Below are positions 8,979-19,380 of a DNA stretch of 64,000 bases, piece by piece. The position numbers and the translations under genes were made by a program. Numbering within the stretch: position 1 is the first letter of the stretch; the number at the start of each line of letters is the position of its first letter. The stretch covers positions 1 to 64,000 of the forward strand of contig NZ_JAAZQD010000005.1 of assembly GCF_012395255.1 (NCBI RefSeq), read 5' to 3'. The notes beneath the pieces were generated by a model that saw only the letters and a program-made list of their open reading frames with translations, made no database searches and was not told where the DNA came from. This DNA comes from Oleiagrimonas citrea (GTDB taxonomy: Bacteria > Pseudomonadota > Gammaproteobacteria > Xanthomonadales > Rhodanobacteraceae).

Positions 8979-9896
8979 ATGTTCTTCCGCAATCTCACGC
9001 TGTTCCGCTTTTCGCCCGCCGTCGCCGAGAATCTCGGTGAACTGGAAGCCGCGCTCGACGAGCATCGCCTGCGCCCCTGCGGGGCCATGGAGATGTCCAC
9101 GCACGGCTTCGTGTCGCCGCTGGGACCGGATGCCGAGGCCCTGACGCACGGCGTTGGCGACAGTCTGCTGGTCACCGTCGGCAGCGAAGACAAGCTGCTG
9201 CCGGCCTCGGTGGTCAACGAGGAGCTGTCGCGCAAGGTGCGCAAGGTGGCCGAGGACGAAGGCCGCCGCGTCGGCGGCCGCGAGCGCAAGCGGCTGAAGC
9301 AGGAAATCCTGGACCAACTGATGCCGCGCGCCTTCTCGCGCCCGTCGCGCATGCAGGTCTGGCTGCAGCGAAAGCTCGGCTGGGTGGTGTTCGACAGTTC
9401 CAGTCGCAAGGCCGCCGAGCAGGGCCTGACCAACCTGCGCGAGGCGTTGGGCAGCTTCCCCGCGCTGCCGCTGGCGCCGGAGAAGTCGCCGCGCCAGATC
9501 ATGACCGACTGGCTGACCAGCGGTGATCTGCCGGCCGGTCTGACGCTGTCCGACGAGTGCGAATTGCGCGATCCGGCCAACGCCGGCGGCGCGGTGGTCC
9601 GCTGTCGTCATCAGGAGCTTGAATCGGACGAGATTCGGGAGCATCTTCGCGGTGGCAAGCAGGTGTTCCAGCTGGGCCTGGAATTCGACGAGCGCATCGG
9701 TTTCGTGCTCGGCGAGGACATGGTCATCCGCAAGCTGAAATTCTTCGACGTCATCACCGACGAGCTCGACCATGCCCAGGCCGATTCGGTCGCCGAGGAA
9801 ATGGATGCGCGCTTCGCGCTGATGACGCTGGAGCTGGAGCGCCTGCTGGCGAAACTGGACGAATGGTTCGGCCTGCCCCGTCCCGACGGGGCCTGA
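8979..9896 (+). CDS. rdgC: Recombination-associated protein RdgC
   Basis: This 305-residue protein is close to the length of E. coli RdgC, a ring-shaped DNA-binding protein that modulates RecA filaments. The start MFFRNLTLFRF and the segments STHGFVSPLGPDA, SRKVRKVAEDEGRR and FRLGLEFD-like FQLGLEFDERIGFVL follow the RdgC pattern. The ATG at 8979 was chosen because it begins exactly at the conserved N-terminus; upstream frame continues to 8928. A promoter-like pair lies upstream, so it is probably transcribed on its own or with the following metallopeptidase gene 19 bases away. Confidence 0.93.
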   Translation: MFFRNLTLFRFSPAVAENLGELEAALDEHRLRPCGAMEMSTHGFVSPLGPDAEALTHGVGDSLLVTVGSEDKLLPASVVNEELSRKVRKVAEDEGRRVGGRERKRLKQEILDQLMPRAFSRPSRMQVWLQRKLGWVVFDSSSRKAAEQGLTNLREALGSFPALPLAPEKSPRQIMTDWLTSGDLPAGLTLSDECELRDPANAGGAVVRCRHQELESDEIREHLRGGKQVFQLGLEFDERIGFVLGEDMVIRKLKFFDVITDELDHAQADSVAEEMDARFALMTLELERLLAKLDEWFGLPRPDGA

Positions 9897-9915
9897 CAAC
9901 GGGCATGCACAAACG

Positions 9916-10692
9916 ATGGTTCGCGAACGGGTAACGGACAACTGGCTGGAGCTCTCCACGGCCAGTGGCGCCCGCATCAAGGTGCTGGGCAACGCGCATC
10001 CGCGCTCGAAGCGACTGCGGCTCACCATCACGCCCGGCGGCGCCCGCGTGAGTTATCCGCAGGGCACGCACCCAGCCCGCGTATCGGCGTTCCTGCGTCA
10101 GCACGCCGATTGGCTGGAACGCGAACTGGGCGAGCAGCGTCAGCGGCTCAAGCCCCTGTCCCGGCTGAACGTGGGACGCGAGACTGAGATGCCCCTGCGC
10201 GGTCGGCAAGTGCCGCTGCGCTGGAGTGAGGGGCCGTATCCGCGTATCCAGCGTGACGCCGACGATGCCGTGGTACTGGTGCTGCCGCGCCTGCAGCCGC
10301 GGTTCCTGCCGGTAGCGCGCGGGCTGCTGGCCGCTTTTCTGGAAGACCGCATCCGCCGGGATGTCGGGCGCTGGATGCCGCGCTACGTGCCGCAGCTGGG
10401 GCATGCGCCGACGGCCCTGCGTGTGCGACCCATGCAGAGCCAGTGGGGCAGCCTGGACACGCGCGACCGCATCAATCTGGATCTTTCCCTGGCGCTGGCG
10501 CCTGCGGCGGCGCTGCGCTACGTGCTGGTGCACGAGCTGTGTCACCTGAAAGTGCGCGATCACTCGCCGCGCTTCTGGCGACAGGTCGGCGAGCTCGATC
10601 CGGGCTGGGAGGCGCAGCGCGCCTGGCTGCGCGATCACGGCGCGGAGCTGAAGCTGCAGATCGAGCGCCTGGTGGACGACATCGCCGACTGA
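9916..10692 (+). CDS. YgjP/DUF45-type M48-like metallopeptidase
   Basis: This 258-residue protein belongs to the YgjP (DUF45) family of zinc hydrolases. The zinc site is HELCH at 206-210 with a third ligand candidate H216 (LKVRDHSPRFW), followed by a C-terminal helix. The segment RPMQSQWGSLDTRDRINLDLSLALAP before it is the family's conserved strand region. No signal peptide or membrane segment is seen, so it is cytoplasmic. It follows rdgC by 19 bases on the same strand. The physiological substrate of this family is unknown. Confidence 0.85.
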   Translation: MVRERVTDNWLELSTASGARIKVLGNAHPRSKRLRLTITPGGARVSYPQGTHPARVSAFLRQHADWLERELGEQRQRLKPLSRLNVGRETEMPLRGRQVPLRWSEGPYPRIQRDADDAVVLVLPRLQPRFLPVARGLLAAFLEDRIRRDVGRWMPRYVPQLGHAPTALRVRPMQSQWGSLDTRDRINLDLSLALAPAAALRYVLVHELCHLKVRDHSPRFWRQVGELDPGWEAQRAWLRDHGAELKLQIERLVDDIAD

Positions 10693-10854
10693 CGCGTCGC
10701 CCGTCCGTCGTGGGCCGTTGGTGACATTCCCCGTCGACCTGCATCTGTGGCATGTTGGCATGCCCATTCCATCCGGGCCTGCCGTGTCGACAACGTCGTT
10801 CCCGTTCCTGCGGCGCATGCCGCGATTCCTGCGCTGGTGCGCGGAGGCCGCCCG

Positions 10855-12633
10855 ATGACGGGCCTGGGTCCCGATGCCTGGCTGACGGTCGCGGTGATCG
10901 TCGGCACCATGGCGATGCTGGTGTGGGAGCGTTTCGCGCCGGAATTCGTGTTGATGGGCGCGGTGGCCGTGCTGCTGCTGTTCGGCGTGCTGACGCCGGT
11001 GGAGGCCCTGGCCGGATTCTCCAACACGGCGGTGCTGACGGTGGCTGTCCTGTTCATTGTCGCCGCCGGATTGCGCGCCACCGGTGCGATCCGCTGGGTC
11101 GGTGCATGGGTACTGGGCAAGCCGCGAGGCGCGTTCCTGGCGCAGGCCCGGCTGATCGGGGTTTCGTCGACGCTCAGCGCCTTCATCAACAACACGCCGG
11201 TGGTGGCGATGCTGACCTCGGCGGTGGAGAACTGGTCGCGCAAGAGCGGCATCTCCGTGTCGAAGCTGCTGCTGCCGCTGAGCTACGCGACCATCCTCGG
11301 TGGGCTGTGCAGCCTGATCGGAACCAGCACCAACCTGATCGTCGACGGTCTGGCGCAGAACTATCCCGGCCTGCCGCACCTGCACATGTTCGACCCGGCC
11401 TGGGTCGGCGTGCCGGCGGCGCTGGTCGGTTTCGTCTACCTGCTGACCTTCGGGCGCTGGCTGTTGCCCGACCGCCGCGGCGCGATGGAGCAGGCGCGCG
11501 ACACCAAGGAATACGTGCTGGAAATGCGCGTCGAGGCCGATGGCCCGCTGAATGGGCAGACCCTGGAGGACGCGGGGCTGCGCAGCGTGCCGGGGCTGTT
11601 TCTGGCCGAAATCCAGCGCGACGGGCGCCTGCTTCCGGCATTGGCTACATACACCCGCCTGCGTGGCGATGATCGACTGGTGATCGTCGGTTCCGCCGAG
11701 CGCCTGCGCGAAGTGCGGCAGTGGCCCGGATTGCGTCATGCCGACGATCAGGTGTTCAAGATCGGCGGCGTCGAGGGGCGGCACTTCGTCGAGGTAGTGC
11801 TCTCGCGTCTGTCGCCGATGGTCGGGCGCTCGCTGCGCGAGGGCAATTTCCGCCATCGCTACGACGCCGTGGTGGTGGCCGTGAACCGTCACGGGCGCCA
11901 GTTGACGGACAAGCCCGGCAACGCGGTGCTACAGACCGGCGACACGCTGCTGCTGGAGACCACGCCGGGCTTCACCGACCGCTTCGCGCAGTCGCACGAG
12001 TTCGCCATGGTCAACCTGCTCGACGACACGCCGCCGGTGCAGCCCCGCAAAGCTTTGCTGTCGCTGGGCATCCTGGGGGCGATGATCGTGGCCAACACAC
12101 TGCTGCGCGTGGATATCTTCGTGTCCGCGCTGGCAGCGGGGCTGGCGATGCTGGTGAGCGGCTGCCTGCCGTTACGCGATGCGAGAAAATCGGTGGATTT
12201 CCCACTGATCGTAGTTATTGCATGCGCATTTGCCATTGGAAAAGCCACCCAGACCACCGGTCTGGCCAATGAAGTGGCTCACTTGCTGCTGGAGGGGGCG
12301 AGCGGCGATCCGTTCCGCACGCTGATCCTGCTGTATGTCTGCACGGTGATCTTCACCGAGCTGCTGACCAACAATGCTGCGGCCGTGCTGATGTTCCCGA
12401 TCGGCATGGCGGCGGCCGCGCAGCTGGGTGTGCTGCCGATGCCCTTCGTGATGACGGTCATGGTCGGTTCCTCGGCCGCCTTCATCACGCCGATCGGCTA
12501 TCAGACCAACTTGATGGTCTACGGGCCGGGCGGGTACCGGTTCATGGACTATGTGAAGGTCGGTACGCCGTTGTCGATCCTGGTCGGCGCTGTGGTCCTG
12601 TGGGTGATTCCGCACGTGTGGCCTTTTCATTGA
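10855..12633 (+). CDS. SLC13-family permease with RCK_C domains, probable sulfate transporter
   Basis: This is a 592-residue membrane protein of the SLC13/DASS family. The transmembrane half carries NNTPVVAML and [10 protein letters not shown], the paired SNT-type substrate motifs. A soluble central insert (about 210-410) resembles two TrkA-C/RCK_C domains ([30 protein letters not shown]). The second membrane half has [12 protein letters not shown] and ends near VWPFH. The ATG at 10855 has GGAGG upstream; the longer frame from 10747 has no homologous start. It lies directly before cysD and cysNC, so sulfate uptake for assimilation is the likely job. Substrate is inferred from context. Confidence 0.85.
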   Translation: MTGLGPDAWLTVAVIVGTMAMLVWERFAPEFVLMGAVAVLLLFGVLTPVEALAGFSNTAVLTVAVLFIVAAGLRATGAIRWVGAWVLGKPRGAFLAQARLIGVSSTLSAFINNTPVVAMLTSAVENWSRKSGISVSKLLLPLSYATILGGLCSLIGTSTNLIVDGLAQNYPGLPHLHMFDPAWVGVPAALVGFVYLLTFGRWLLPDRRGAMEQARDTKEYVLEMRVEADGPLNGQTLEDAGLRSVPGLFLAEIQRDGRLLPALATYTRLRGDDRLVIVGSAERLREVRQWPGLRHADDQVFKIGGVEGRHFVEVVLSRLSPMVGRSLREGNFRHRYDAVVVAVNRHGRQLTDKPGNAVLQTGDTLLLETTPGFTDRFAQSHEFAMVNLLDDTPPVQPRKALLSLGILGAMIVANTLLRVDIFVSALAAGLAMLVSGCLPLRDARKSVDFPLIVVIACAFAIGKATQTTGLANEVAHLLLEGASGDPFRTLILLYVCTVIFTELLTNNAAAVLMFPIGMAAAAQLGVLPMPFVMTVMVGSSAAFITPIGYQTNLMVYGPGGYRFMDYVKVGTPLSILVGAVVLWVIPHVWPFH

Positions 12634-12640
12634 GTGGCTC

Positions 12641-12656
12641 CCCGGCGTTTGCCGGG
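12641..12656 (+). other. GC-rich hairpin between the permease and cysD
   Basis: CCCGGC, loop GTTT and GCCGGG form a perfect six-pair stem just after the SLC13 stop. No T-run follows. It could be a weak terminator, a processing site or an attenuator within the sulfur operon. Confidence 0.35.
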
Positions 12657-12709
12657 TCCGGCGCGGCCAAGCGCAGTACACTTGCAAAGATATGCGAAAC
12701 GGAAGACCC

Positions 12710-13630
12710 ATGACGGACATCGACACGCTGGCGCGGGGTTCCCACCTCAAGCGCCTGGAAGCCGAGAGCATCCACATCATGCGCGAAGTGGCGGCCGAGT
12801 TCGCCAATCCGGTGATGCTGTATTCGGTCGGCAAGGATTCCTCGGTCCTGCTGCATCTGCTGCAGAAGGCGTTCCATCCCGCGCCGCCGCCGATTCCCCT
12901 GATGCACGTGGATACGACCTGGAAGTTCCGCGAGATGATCGCCTTCCGCGATCGCCGCGCGAGGGAAACCGGTGCGCGGCTGATCGTGCACACCAATCCG
13001 GACGGTCTGCGCGATGGCGTGGGGCCGTTCACGCACGGTTCGGCGGTGCACACCGACATCATGAAGACCCAGGCCCTGAAACAGGCCCTGGACCAGTACA
13101 AGTTCGACGCCGCCATCGGTGGCGCGCGTCGCGACGAAGAGAAGTCGCGCGCCAAGGAGCGCGTGTTCTCGTTCCGCAATGCGCAGCATCGCTGGGACCC
13201 GAAAAACCAGCGCCCGGAGCTGTGGAATCTCTACAACGCGCGCATTCGCAAGGGCGAGAGCGTGCGCGTGTTCCCGCTGTCGAACTGGACCGAGTTGGAC
13301 ATCTGGCTCTACATCTACCGCGAGAACATCGAGGTGCCGTCGCTGTACCTGGCGGCCGAGCGCCCGGTCGTCGAGCGCGATGGCACGCTCATCATGGTCG
13401 ACGACGACCGCATGCCGCTCGAGGATGGCGAGACGCCGCAGATGCGCACGGTGCGTTTCCGCACGCTGGGCTGCTACCCGCTGACCGGCGCCATCGAGTC
13501 GGGGGCCGACACGTTGCCCAAGGTCATCCAGGAAATGCTGGTCGCGACCACGTCCGAGCGCCAGGGCCGCGTGATCGACAAGGACGCCGGCGCGTCCATG
13601 GAGCAGAAGAAGCAGGAGGGTTATTTCTGA
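12710..13630 (+). CDS. cysD: Sulfate adenylyltransferase subunit 2
   Basis: This 306-residue subunit catalyses the adenylyl transfer of ATP sulfurylase, forming adenosine 5'-phosphosulfate (APS). The PP-loop SVGKDSSV is at 39-46. The family stretches [23 protein letters not shown] and [16 protein letters not shown] are intact. The ATG at 12710 has GGAAG upstream and gives the usual N-terminus; an in-frame ATG at 12692 is less likely. The stop overlaps the cysNC start (TGATG), so translation is coupled and the two subunits are made together. Confidence 0.96.
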   Translation: MTDIDTLARGSHLKRLEAESIHIMREVAAEFANPVMLYSVGKDSSVLLHLLQKAFHPAPPPIPLMHVDTTWKFREMIAFRDRRARETGARLIVHTNPDGLRDGVGPFTHGSAVHTDIMKTQALKQALDQYKFDAAIGGARRDEEKSRAKERVFSFRNAQHRWDPKNQRPELWNLYNARIRKGESVRVFPLSNWTELDIWLYIYRENIEVPSLYLAAERPVVERDGTLIMVDDDRMPLEDGETPQMRTVRFRTLGCYPLTGAIESGADTLPKVIQEMLVATTSERQGRVIDKDAGASMEQKKQEGYF

Positions 13631-15519
13631 TGGCTACCGATTCCGCCACTGCCGCCATCGACGCCTACCTGCGCCAGCACGAGACCAAGGGCCTGCTGCG
13701 CCTGATCACCTGCGGCAGCGTGGATGACGGAAAGAGCACGCTGCTGGGCCGCCTGCTGTACGACACCAAGCTGCTGTTCGACGACCAGCTGTCCGCGCTG
13801 GAGGGTGACAGCCAGCGTCACGGCACGCAGAACGGCGAGCTCGACTTCGCGCTGCTGGTGGACGGTCTGTCCGCCGAGCGCGAGCAGGGCATCACCATCG
13901 ACGTCGCCTACCGCTTCTTCGGCACTGACCGGCGCAAGTTCATCGTCGCCGACTGTCCGGGCCATGAGCAGTACACGCGCAACATGGCCACGGGCGCTTC
14001 GACCGCCGATCTGGCCGTGGTGCTGGTCGATGCGCGCAAGGGTCTGCTGACCCAGACGCGCCGGCACAGCTACATCTGCGCGTTGCTGGGGATCCGTCAC
14101 GTGCTGCTGGCGGTGAACAAGATGGATCTGGTCGACTACGCCGAGGACGTGTTCGCCGATATCGAGGCCGGCTACCGCGAACTGGCCGACCAGCTCGGCA
14201 TCGCGCAGGTCACCGCGATCCCGGTGTCGGCGCTGAAGGGCGACAACGTCAGCACGCGTTCGGACGCGATGGCCTGGCATGACGGTCCGACCCTGCTCGA
14301 GCATCTGGAGACGGTGGAGATCGAGCGGCCCGCCCAGACCCTGGGCTTCCGCATGCCGGTGCAGTGGGTCTGCCGTCCCGACCAGAACTTCCGTGGCTAC
14401 GCCGGACAGGTCGCGGCCGGCACCATCCGTCCCGGCGACGAAGTGGTAGCGCTGCCGGGCGGGGCGCGTTCGCGCATCGCGCGCATCGTCACCGCCGATG
14501 GCGATCTCGACGTCGCGCAGCCCGGCGACGCGATCACCCTGACACTGGAGGACGAGCGCGACATCAGTCGCGGCGACGTCATCGCCGGCACGGCCTCGCC
14601 GCCGCAGGTGGCGGATCAGTTTGCCGCGCATCTGCTATGGATGGACGGCCATGCGCTGCTGCCGGGTCGCCCCTACTGGCTGAAAATCGGCACCCGCACG
14701 GTCAGCGCGCAGGTCACCGAGATCAAGCACAAGATCGACGTCAACACGCAGGATCATCTGGCCGCCAAGCGGCTGGAATTGAACGAAGTCGGCTACATCA
14801 ACGTCAGCGTCGATCACGCGATTCCGTTCGAGGCCTATGCCGATTGCCACGAGCTGGGCGGCTTCATCCTCATCGATCGTCAGACCAACGCCACGGTGGC
14901 GGCCGGTGCGCTGGACTTCGCTCTGCGCCGTGCCGACAACATTCACTGGCAGCACATCGACGTCGACCGCGAGGCGCGCGCCCGCATCAAGGGTCAGCAT
15001 CCGGCCTGCTTGTGGTTCACCGGCCTGTCCGGTTCGGGCAAGTCGACCGTGGCCAATCTGGTCGAGAAGCGCCTGCACGCGATGGGCTATCACACCATTC
15101 TGCTGGACGGCGACAATGTGCGGCACGGCCTCAACCGCGATCTCGGTTTCACCGACGAGGATCGCGTCGAGAACATCCGCCGCGTGGCCGAGGTGGCCAA
15201 GCTGATGACCGACGCCGGACTGATCGTGCTGGTCAGCTTCATCAGCCCGTTTCGCAGCGAACGTCAGATGGCGCGCGCGCTGTTCGACGCGGGCGACTTC
15301 CACGAGGTCTTCGTCGACACGCCGCTGGCGATCTGCGAGCGGCGCGATCCCAAAGGACTGTACGCCAAGGCCCGCGCCGGCGAGTTGAAGAACTTCACCG
15401 GTATCGATTCGCCCTATGAACTGCCCGAGCATGCCGAGGTGCATCTGCACACCGCCGACACGGCGCCCGACGTGCTGGCGCAGCAGGTCATCGAGGAATT
15501 GCTGAAGGACGAAGCGTAG
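13630..15519 (+). CDS. cysNC: Bifunctional sulfate adenylyltransferase subunit 1 / APS kinase
   Basis: This 629-residue fusion joins the regulatory GTPase of ATP sulfurylase (CysN) to APS kinase (CysC). The CysN part has the G1 loop GSVDDGKST at 29-37, [12 protein letters not shown] (G3) and NKMDL (G4), followed by EF-Tu-like beta barrels. The CysC part starts around residue 450 with its own P-loop GLSGSGKST at 465-473, then the [15 protein letters not shown] substrate motif. Together with CysD it turns sulfate into PAPS. Fused CysNC is usual in Xanthomonadales. The start overlaps the cysD stop by one base. Confidence 0.96.
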   Translation: MATDSATAAIDAYLRQHETKGLLRLITCGSVDDGKSTLLGRLLYDTKLLFDDQLSALEGDSQRHGTQNGELDFALLVDGLSAEREQGITIDVAYRFFGTDRRKFIVADCPGHEQYTRNMATGASTADLAVVLVDARKGLLTQTRRHSYICALLGIRHVLLAVNKMDLVDYAEDVFADIEAGYRELADQLGIAQVTAIPVSALKGDNVSTRSDAMAWHDGPTLLEHLETVEIERPAQTLGFRMPVQWVCRPDQNFRGYAGQVAAGTIRPGDEVVALPGGARSRIARIVTADGDLDVAQPGDAITLTLEDERDISRGDVIAGTASPPQVADQFAAHLLWMDGHALLPGRPYWLKIGTRTVSAQVTEIKHKIDVNTQDHLAAKRLELNEVGYINVSVDHAIPFEAYADCHELGGFILIDRQTNATVAAGALDFALRRADNIHWQHIDVDREARARIKGQHPACLWFTGLSGSGKSTVANLVEKRLHAMGYHTILLDGDNVRHGLNRDLGFTDEDRVENIRRVAEVAKLMTDAGLIVLVSFISPFRSERQMARALFDAGDFHEVFVDTPLAICERRDPKGLYAKARAGELKNFTGIDSPYELPEHAEVHLHTADTAPDVLAQQVIEELLKDEA

Positions 15520-15570
15520 GACCGGCGGGTCGGCTCACCCCGCACGTGCAGCTGCACAGGCGGGGGAGGT

Positions 15571-15594
15571 GCGGCATCGCTGCAACGGTGCCGC
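15571..15594. terminator. Hairpin between convergent cysNC and hydrolase genes
   Basis: GCGGCATCG and CGGTGCCGC pair over nine positions with one G-U, around a six-base loop. The hairpin lies directly against the stop of the minus-strand hydrolase gene and about 50 bases after the cysNC stop. No T-run follows, so its role as a terminator is uncertain. Confidence 0.35.
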
Positions 15595-16581
15595 TCAGTG
15601 CGCGACGGCGAAACCGGCGAGGATGCGCGCGGTCTCGTCGGGCTTCTCCAGTTCCGGCACGTGACCGCAGCCGTTGAGCACGGTGGCGCTGATGCTGGGG
15701 GCGTGAGTCAGGCCGTTGCGCAGCGTGCTCAGCGCGGACACGTCGATGATCTTGTCGTGGCGGCACCACAGACCCAGCACCGGCATGGTCAGTTTGCCCA
15801 GGCGCTTGTCGAGAATCGTGTACTGGTCCGGTTGCACCAGTTCCTTGAATACCCTGTTCAGAAACGCGCTGCTGGCACGCTCGCGCTGGACCATCACGTC
15901 GGCGAAGCGCGAGGGCATCTTCGGCGGTTGCGCGAAGACCCGGCGCATCATGCGCTCGAAACCGGCGCGGCTGTCGTAGGCGAACGGGTTGTGCCCACTC
16001 AGCGCCTGGCGCGCGAAATCGTTCTTCACGAAGTCCAGGCCGAAGCTGCTGACCAGGGCCAGCGCGCTGACCCGGTTCGGGTGCTCGCTGGCGTAGACGC
16101 CGGCGATGGCACCGCCCATCGAATGCCCGACCAGCACGAAGCGCTGCAGTTGCAGGGTATGCACGAACGCCTGCAGGCGTTCGGCCTGGTGGCTGATGTC
16201 GTAGTTGTCGCCGGGGTGGCGGGTGGACTCGCCCCAGCCGGGCAGGTCGGGAATGATCAGGTGGAAGTTGCGCGTCAGCGTCGGTGCGACCTTCAGCCAT
16301 ACGTTGCGGTCGGCGCCGTAGCCGTGCAGCAGCACGATGGTCGGTCCCTTGCCGCCTTCGTAGTAGGCCCAGTCGGTGTCGCCGATCTGCACGTGGTGCG
16401 TGCTCAGCCCCGCCTGCTCGGCCTTGCGCCAGGTGTTGACCTGCATCAGCCACTGCGGCGCGAACAAGTACAACCCGCCGCCGACCACCGCGATCAGCGC
16501 CGCCAGCGCCAGCAGCATCTTCAGGCGGCGCAGCAGCAGGTATTTCCACAGCGGTCGGTCGGTCGGGACGGAATGATTCAT
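15595..16581 (-). CDS. Membrane-anchored alpha/beta-hydrolase
   Basis: This 328-residue alpha/beta-hydrolase has one N-terminal membrane segment (about 21-42, LLALAALIAVVGGGLYLF). The oxyanion region is LLHGYGADRNVW. The nucleophile is S154 in GHSMGG. The acid is probably in CRHDKIID and the His is in NGCGHVPELEKP (about 307). The fold is that of the lipase/esterase MhpC-like group. It would sit at the inner membrane with its catalytic domain probably periplasmic. It converges with cysNC and lies downstream of the M1 peptidase gene on the same strand. Substrate unknown. Confidence 0.85.
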   Translation of the reverse strand: MNHSVPTDRPLWKYLLLRRLKMLLALAALIAVVGGGLYLFAPQWLMQVNTWRKAEQAGLSTHHVQIGDTDWAYYEGGKGPTIVLLHGYGADRNVWLKVAPTLTRNFHLIIPDLPGWGESTRHPGDNYDISHQAERLQAFVHTLQLQRFVLVGHSMGGAIAGVYASEHPNRVSALALVSSFGLDFVKNDFARQALSGHNPFAYDSRAGFERMMRRVFAQPPKMPSRFADVMVQRERASSAFLNRVFKELVQPDQYTILDKRLGKLTMPVLGLWCRHDKIIDVSALSTLRNGLTHAPSISATVLNGCGHVPELEKPDETARILAGFAVAH

Positions 16582-16657
16582 GACGGGCGGAAGTCTCGTG
16601 TGTCGGAGTGTGCGGGGGCCGTATGCGCGAACGCAGACCCCGCAGGGTCGTGCAAGT

Positions 16658-18526
16658 TCAGTGATGCATGCGCCGGTCGGCGCGGGCGAACAGCTTCTCC
16701 ACCGCTTCCTGGGTCAGCGGGTGGTAGCCGGACCGGGCCTGGGCGTAGACCTTCCGCGCGAACGCCAGGCCGTCCGGTGTCTTCGCCAGGGCCCGGTACA
16801 GCGGCAGGGTCAGATACAGGCGGCCGATCCGCGTCATGTGCTCGGCGGCGGCCGGCCACACGGCCTTGTCGCCGGCGGCGATGGCGTGGATGTACCAGCG
16901 CATGCCGATCTCCGCGTTCGGCGTGCCGGTCAGGTGCCAGGCGGCATCGAGCGCCTTCATCTTCGCCAACGGCGGTGCGTCGGGCAGGCGGTCGAGGAAG
17001 TACATCCATTCCTGCGTGTTCCAGTCCTTCGCGTCCAGCTTCGCGGCGGGCAGGTTGCCGGCGAGGAACGCGGCGCGCTCGGTGTCGATGGCGTCGAAGC
17101 GCGGCGAATCGGGCAGCTTGGCGTCCTTGGGGATGCCGGTGCCGTAGACCCATTGCTTCACTTCGTCCCAGCTCATCTTGCCCGGGTACTTGTCGATGAG
17201 ATGGGGCTTGAGGTACGCCAGCATCTGCTCGGTGGTGATCGAATGCCAGGCGAAGTGGTCGAAGTAACCCTTCAGGTAGGCGTCGAAATGTGCGCGACCG
17301 AAGCGGCGTTCCAGCGTGCGCAGGAACCACGAGCCCTTGTCGTAGGCGACGTCGGACAGCGAGTCGTCCGCACCGACGCCGCGCGGATCGGGCGCCAGCT
17401 TCTGGCTGTTCGGCGGCATGTGGCCGATGCTTTTCTGCAGCGCGCGCGCGGACAGCAGCACTTCCTCATCGGCCAGGCGCTTGCCGTACAGCGCTTCGGT
17501 GATGCGGCCCTGCACGTAGGTCGTGAAACCCTCGTTGAGCCAGATGTCGCGCCAGGTCGCGGCGGTGACCAGGTTGCCCGACCACGAGTGCGCCAGCTCG
17601 TGCGCGACCAGCGACACCAGACTCTTGTCGCCGACCAGCACAGTCGGCGTGGCGAAGGTCATGTTGGGGTTTTCCATGCCGCCGTAGGGGAAGCTCGGCG
17701 GCAGCACCAGGATGTCGTAGCGGCCCCAGCGGTAGGGGCCGTACAGCGACTCCGCGGTGGCGATCATCTTCTCGGTGTCCTCGAACTCGTGCGCCGCCTT
17801 GGCGACTACGGACGGTTCGGCGTAGACCGCGCTACGCGGTCCGGTCTGACGCACGTCGATATCGCCGGCCGCGATCGCCATCAGGTAGGACGGGATCGGG
17901 TGCGTCTGCTCGAAGCGGAAGTCACCGTCGAGCGGATGTTCGGGATCGTTGGGCGCGCTCATCAGTACGCGGAGGTTCTCCGGCGCGGTGATGTGGGCGT
18001 CGTAGGTGAAGCGGACCGCCGGCGAGTCCTGCAGCGGAATCCAGGAACGCGCGTAGACCGACTCGGACTGCGAGAACATGAACGGATGCTTCTTGTCCGC
18101 GGTCTGCGCCGGCGGCAGCCACTGCAGGCCGCCGGCGTCGGGCGAGGTGGAGTAGGCGATGCGCACCATGCCCGGATGCTTCGGCGCGGCGATGGTCAGC
18201 TTGCGGCCCATGTTCTTCTGCGGCGGTGCCAGCACGTACGACAGCTTGCGGGTGGTGCCGTCCTCGGACACCGCTTTCACGCTGGCGATCTTCAGATCGC
18301 TGGTGTCGAGTACCAGGTCGCGCGCCTTCGGATCCTTCCAGTGCAGCGACAGGGTGGCATCGCCGCGCAGTTCCCTGTGCGCGAAATCCATGTGCAGGTC
18401 GAGGTCGAGGTGGGTGACCACGACCTTGTCGGGCTGGGCGTAGGAATGCGGGTCGCCCGCCTGCGCGGTCAGCGGCAGCAGCAGGGCGGTCAGAGCCAGG
18501 GTGGCGAGCAGTCGCATGGCAGACAT
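16658..18526 (-). CDS. M1 family aminopeptidase (LTA4-hydrolase-like)
   Basis: This is a zinc aminopeptidase of about 622 residues with an N-terminal signal peptide (MRLLATLALTALLLPLTAQA). The exopeptidase motif is GGMEN at 282-286, a variant of GAMEN. The zinc site is HELAH at 309-313 with E332 eighteen residues later. The C-terminal alpha-helical repeat domain (from about 480) matches the leukotriene A4 hydrolase/cold-active aminopeptidase branch. It should trim N-terminal residues from peptides in the periplasm or outside. I start at 18526; the ATG at 18517 would also give a proper signal. Confidence 0.93.
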   Translation of the reverse strand: MSAMRLLATLALTALLLPLTAQAGDPHSYAQPDKVVVTHLDLDLHMDFAHRELRGDATLSLHWKDPKARDLVLDTSDLKIASVKAVSEDGTTRKLSYVLAPPQKNMGRKLTIAAPKHPGMVRIAYSTSPDAGGLQWLPPAQTADKKHPFMFSQSESVYARSWIPLQDSPAVRFTYDAHITAPENLRVLMSAPNDPEHPLDGDFRFEQTHPIPSYLMAIAAGDIDVRQTGPRSAVYAEPSVVAKAAHEFEDTEKMIATAESLYGPYRWGRYDILVLPPSFPYGGMENPNMTFATPTVLVGDKSLVSLVAHELAHSWSGNLVTAATWRDIWLNEGFTTYVQGRITEALYGKRLADEEVLLSARALQKSIGHMPPNSQKLAPDPRGVGADDSLSDVAYDKGSWFLRTLERRFGRAHFDAYLKGYFDHFAWHSITTEQMLAYLKPHLIDKYPGKMSWDEVKQWVYGTGIPKDAKLPDSPRFDAIDTERAAFLAGNLPAAKLDAKDWNTQEWMYFLDRLPDAPPLAKMKALDAAWHLTGTPNAEIGMRWYIHAIAAGDKAVWPAAAEHMTRIGRLYLTLPLYRALAKTPDGLAFARKVYAQARSGYHPLTQEAVEKLFARADRRMHH

Positions 18527-18599
18527 CCGGCGGGAACAGGTGCGCCAGTATGCCATCGCTGCCCAAACGGCTTCGCGTGACGAAGGTCGGGCCGGTCGA

Positions 18600-19352
18600 C
18601 TAGAACTTGTAGCCGCGATGGATCGCGACGATGCCGCCGGTCAGGTTGCGCACGTCGACGCGACCGAAGCCGGCGCGTTCCATCATGCTCTTCAGGGTTT
18701 CCTGGTCCGGGTGCTTGCGGATCGATTCGGCGAGGTAGCGGTAGCTGTCGCTGTCACCGGCGAACAGGCGGCCCAGGCGCGGCAGCACCTGGAACGAATG
18801 GAAGTCGTACAGTTTGCCGAATGTCTCGTTATGGACCCGGGAGAACTCCAGCACCAGCAGGCGTCCGCCGGGCTTGAGCACGCGGCACATGTCGGCCAGC
18901 GCCTTGTCCTTGTCGGTGACGTTGCGCAGGCCGAAGGCGATGGTCACGGCGTCGAAGCTGTTGTCCGGGAACGGCAGCGCCTCGGCGTTCATCTGTGCCC
19001 AGCGCAGGCCGCGGACCAGACCGCGGTCGGTGAGGCGGTCGCGGCCGACCGACAGCATGGCGGCGTTGATGTCGCCGACCACCACTTCGCCGGTCTCGCC
19101 CACGACCGGCTTGAGCAGTGCGGCGATGTCGCCGGTGCCGCCGGCCAGATCCAGCACGCGGTCACCCTTGCGCACGCCGCTGACGGCGACGAAGTGGCGC
19201 TTCCACAGGCGATGCACGCCGAACGACATCAGGTCGTTCATCAGGTCGTAGTTGCGCGCGACCGAGGTGAAGACCTGGCCGACCAGTTTCTGCTTCTCCT
19301 CGACGGGGACGTCGCGGAAGCCGAAATGGGTGGTGGATGACTGCTTATTCAT
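18600..19352 (-). CDS. ubiE: Demethylmenaquinone/2-polyprenyl-6-methoxybenzoquinol methyltransferase UbiE
   Basis: This 250-residue SAM-dependent methyltransferase of ubiquinone and menaquinone synthesis has the usual N-terminus [13 protein letters not shown]. The UbiE signature [18 protein letters not shown] and the SAM loop [10 protein letters not shown] follow. [13 protein letters not shown] is the second family signature, and the sequence ends with the conserved [12 protein letters not shown]. The ATG at 19352 was chosen; an in-frame ATG three codons earlier is possible. It lies 28 bases after plsB on the same strand, probably co-transcribed. It acts on membrane-embedded quinone precursors from the cytoplasmic side. 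Confidence 0.95.
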   Translation of the reverse strand: MNKQSSTTHFGFRDVPVEEKQKLVGQVFTSVARNYDLMNDLMSFGVHRLWKRHFVAVSGVRKGDRVLDLAGGTGDIAALLKPVVGETGEVVVGDINAAMLSVGRDRLTDRGLVRGLRWAQMNAEALPFPDNSFDAVTIAFGLRNVTDKDKALADMCRVLKPGGRLLVLEFSRVHNETFGKLYDFHSFQVLPRLGRLFAGDSDSYRYLAESIRKHPDQETLKSMMERAGFGRVDVRNLTGGIVAIHRGYKF

Positions 19353-19380
19353 GCCGCGCATGCTACACGAAGCCGGCGTC

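Noticed and set aside
16580-18580. Long plus-strand frame opposite the M1 peptidase gene
   Set aside because: The minus strand has an intact zinc site and signal peptide; the plus frame is a GC-frame shadow.
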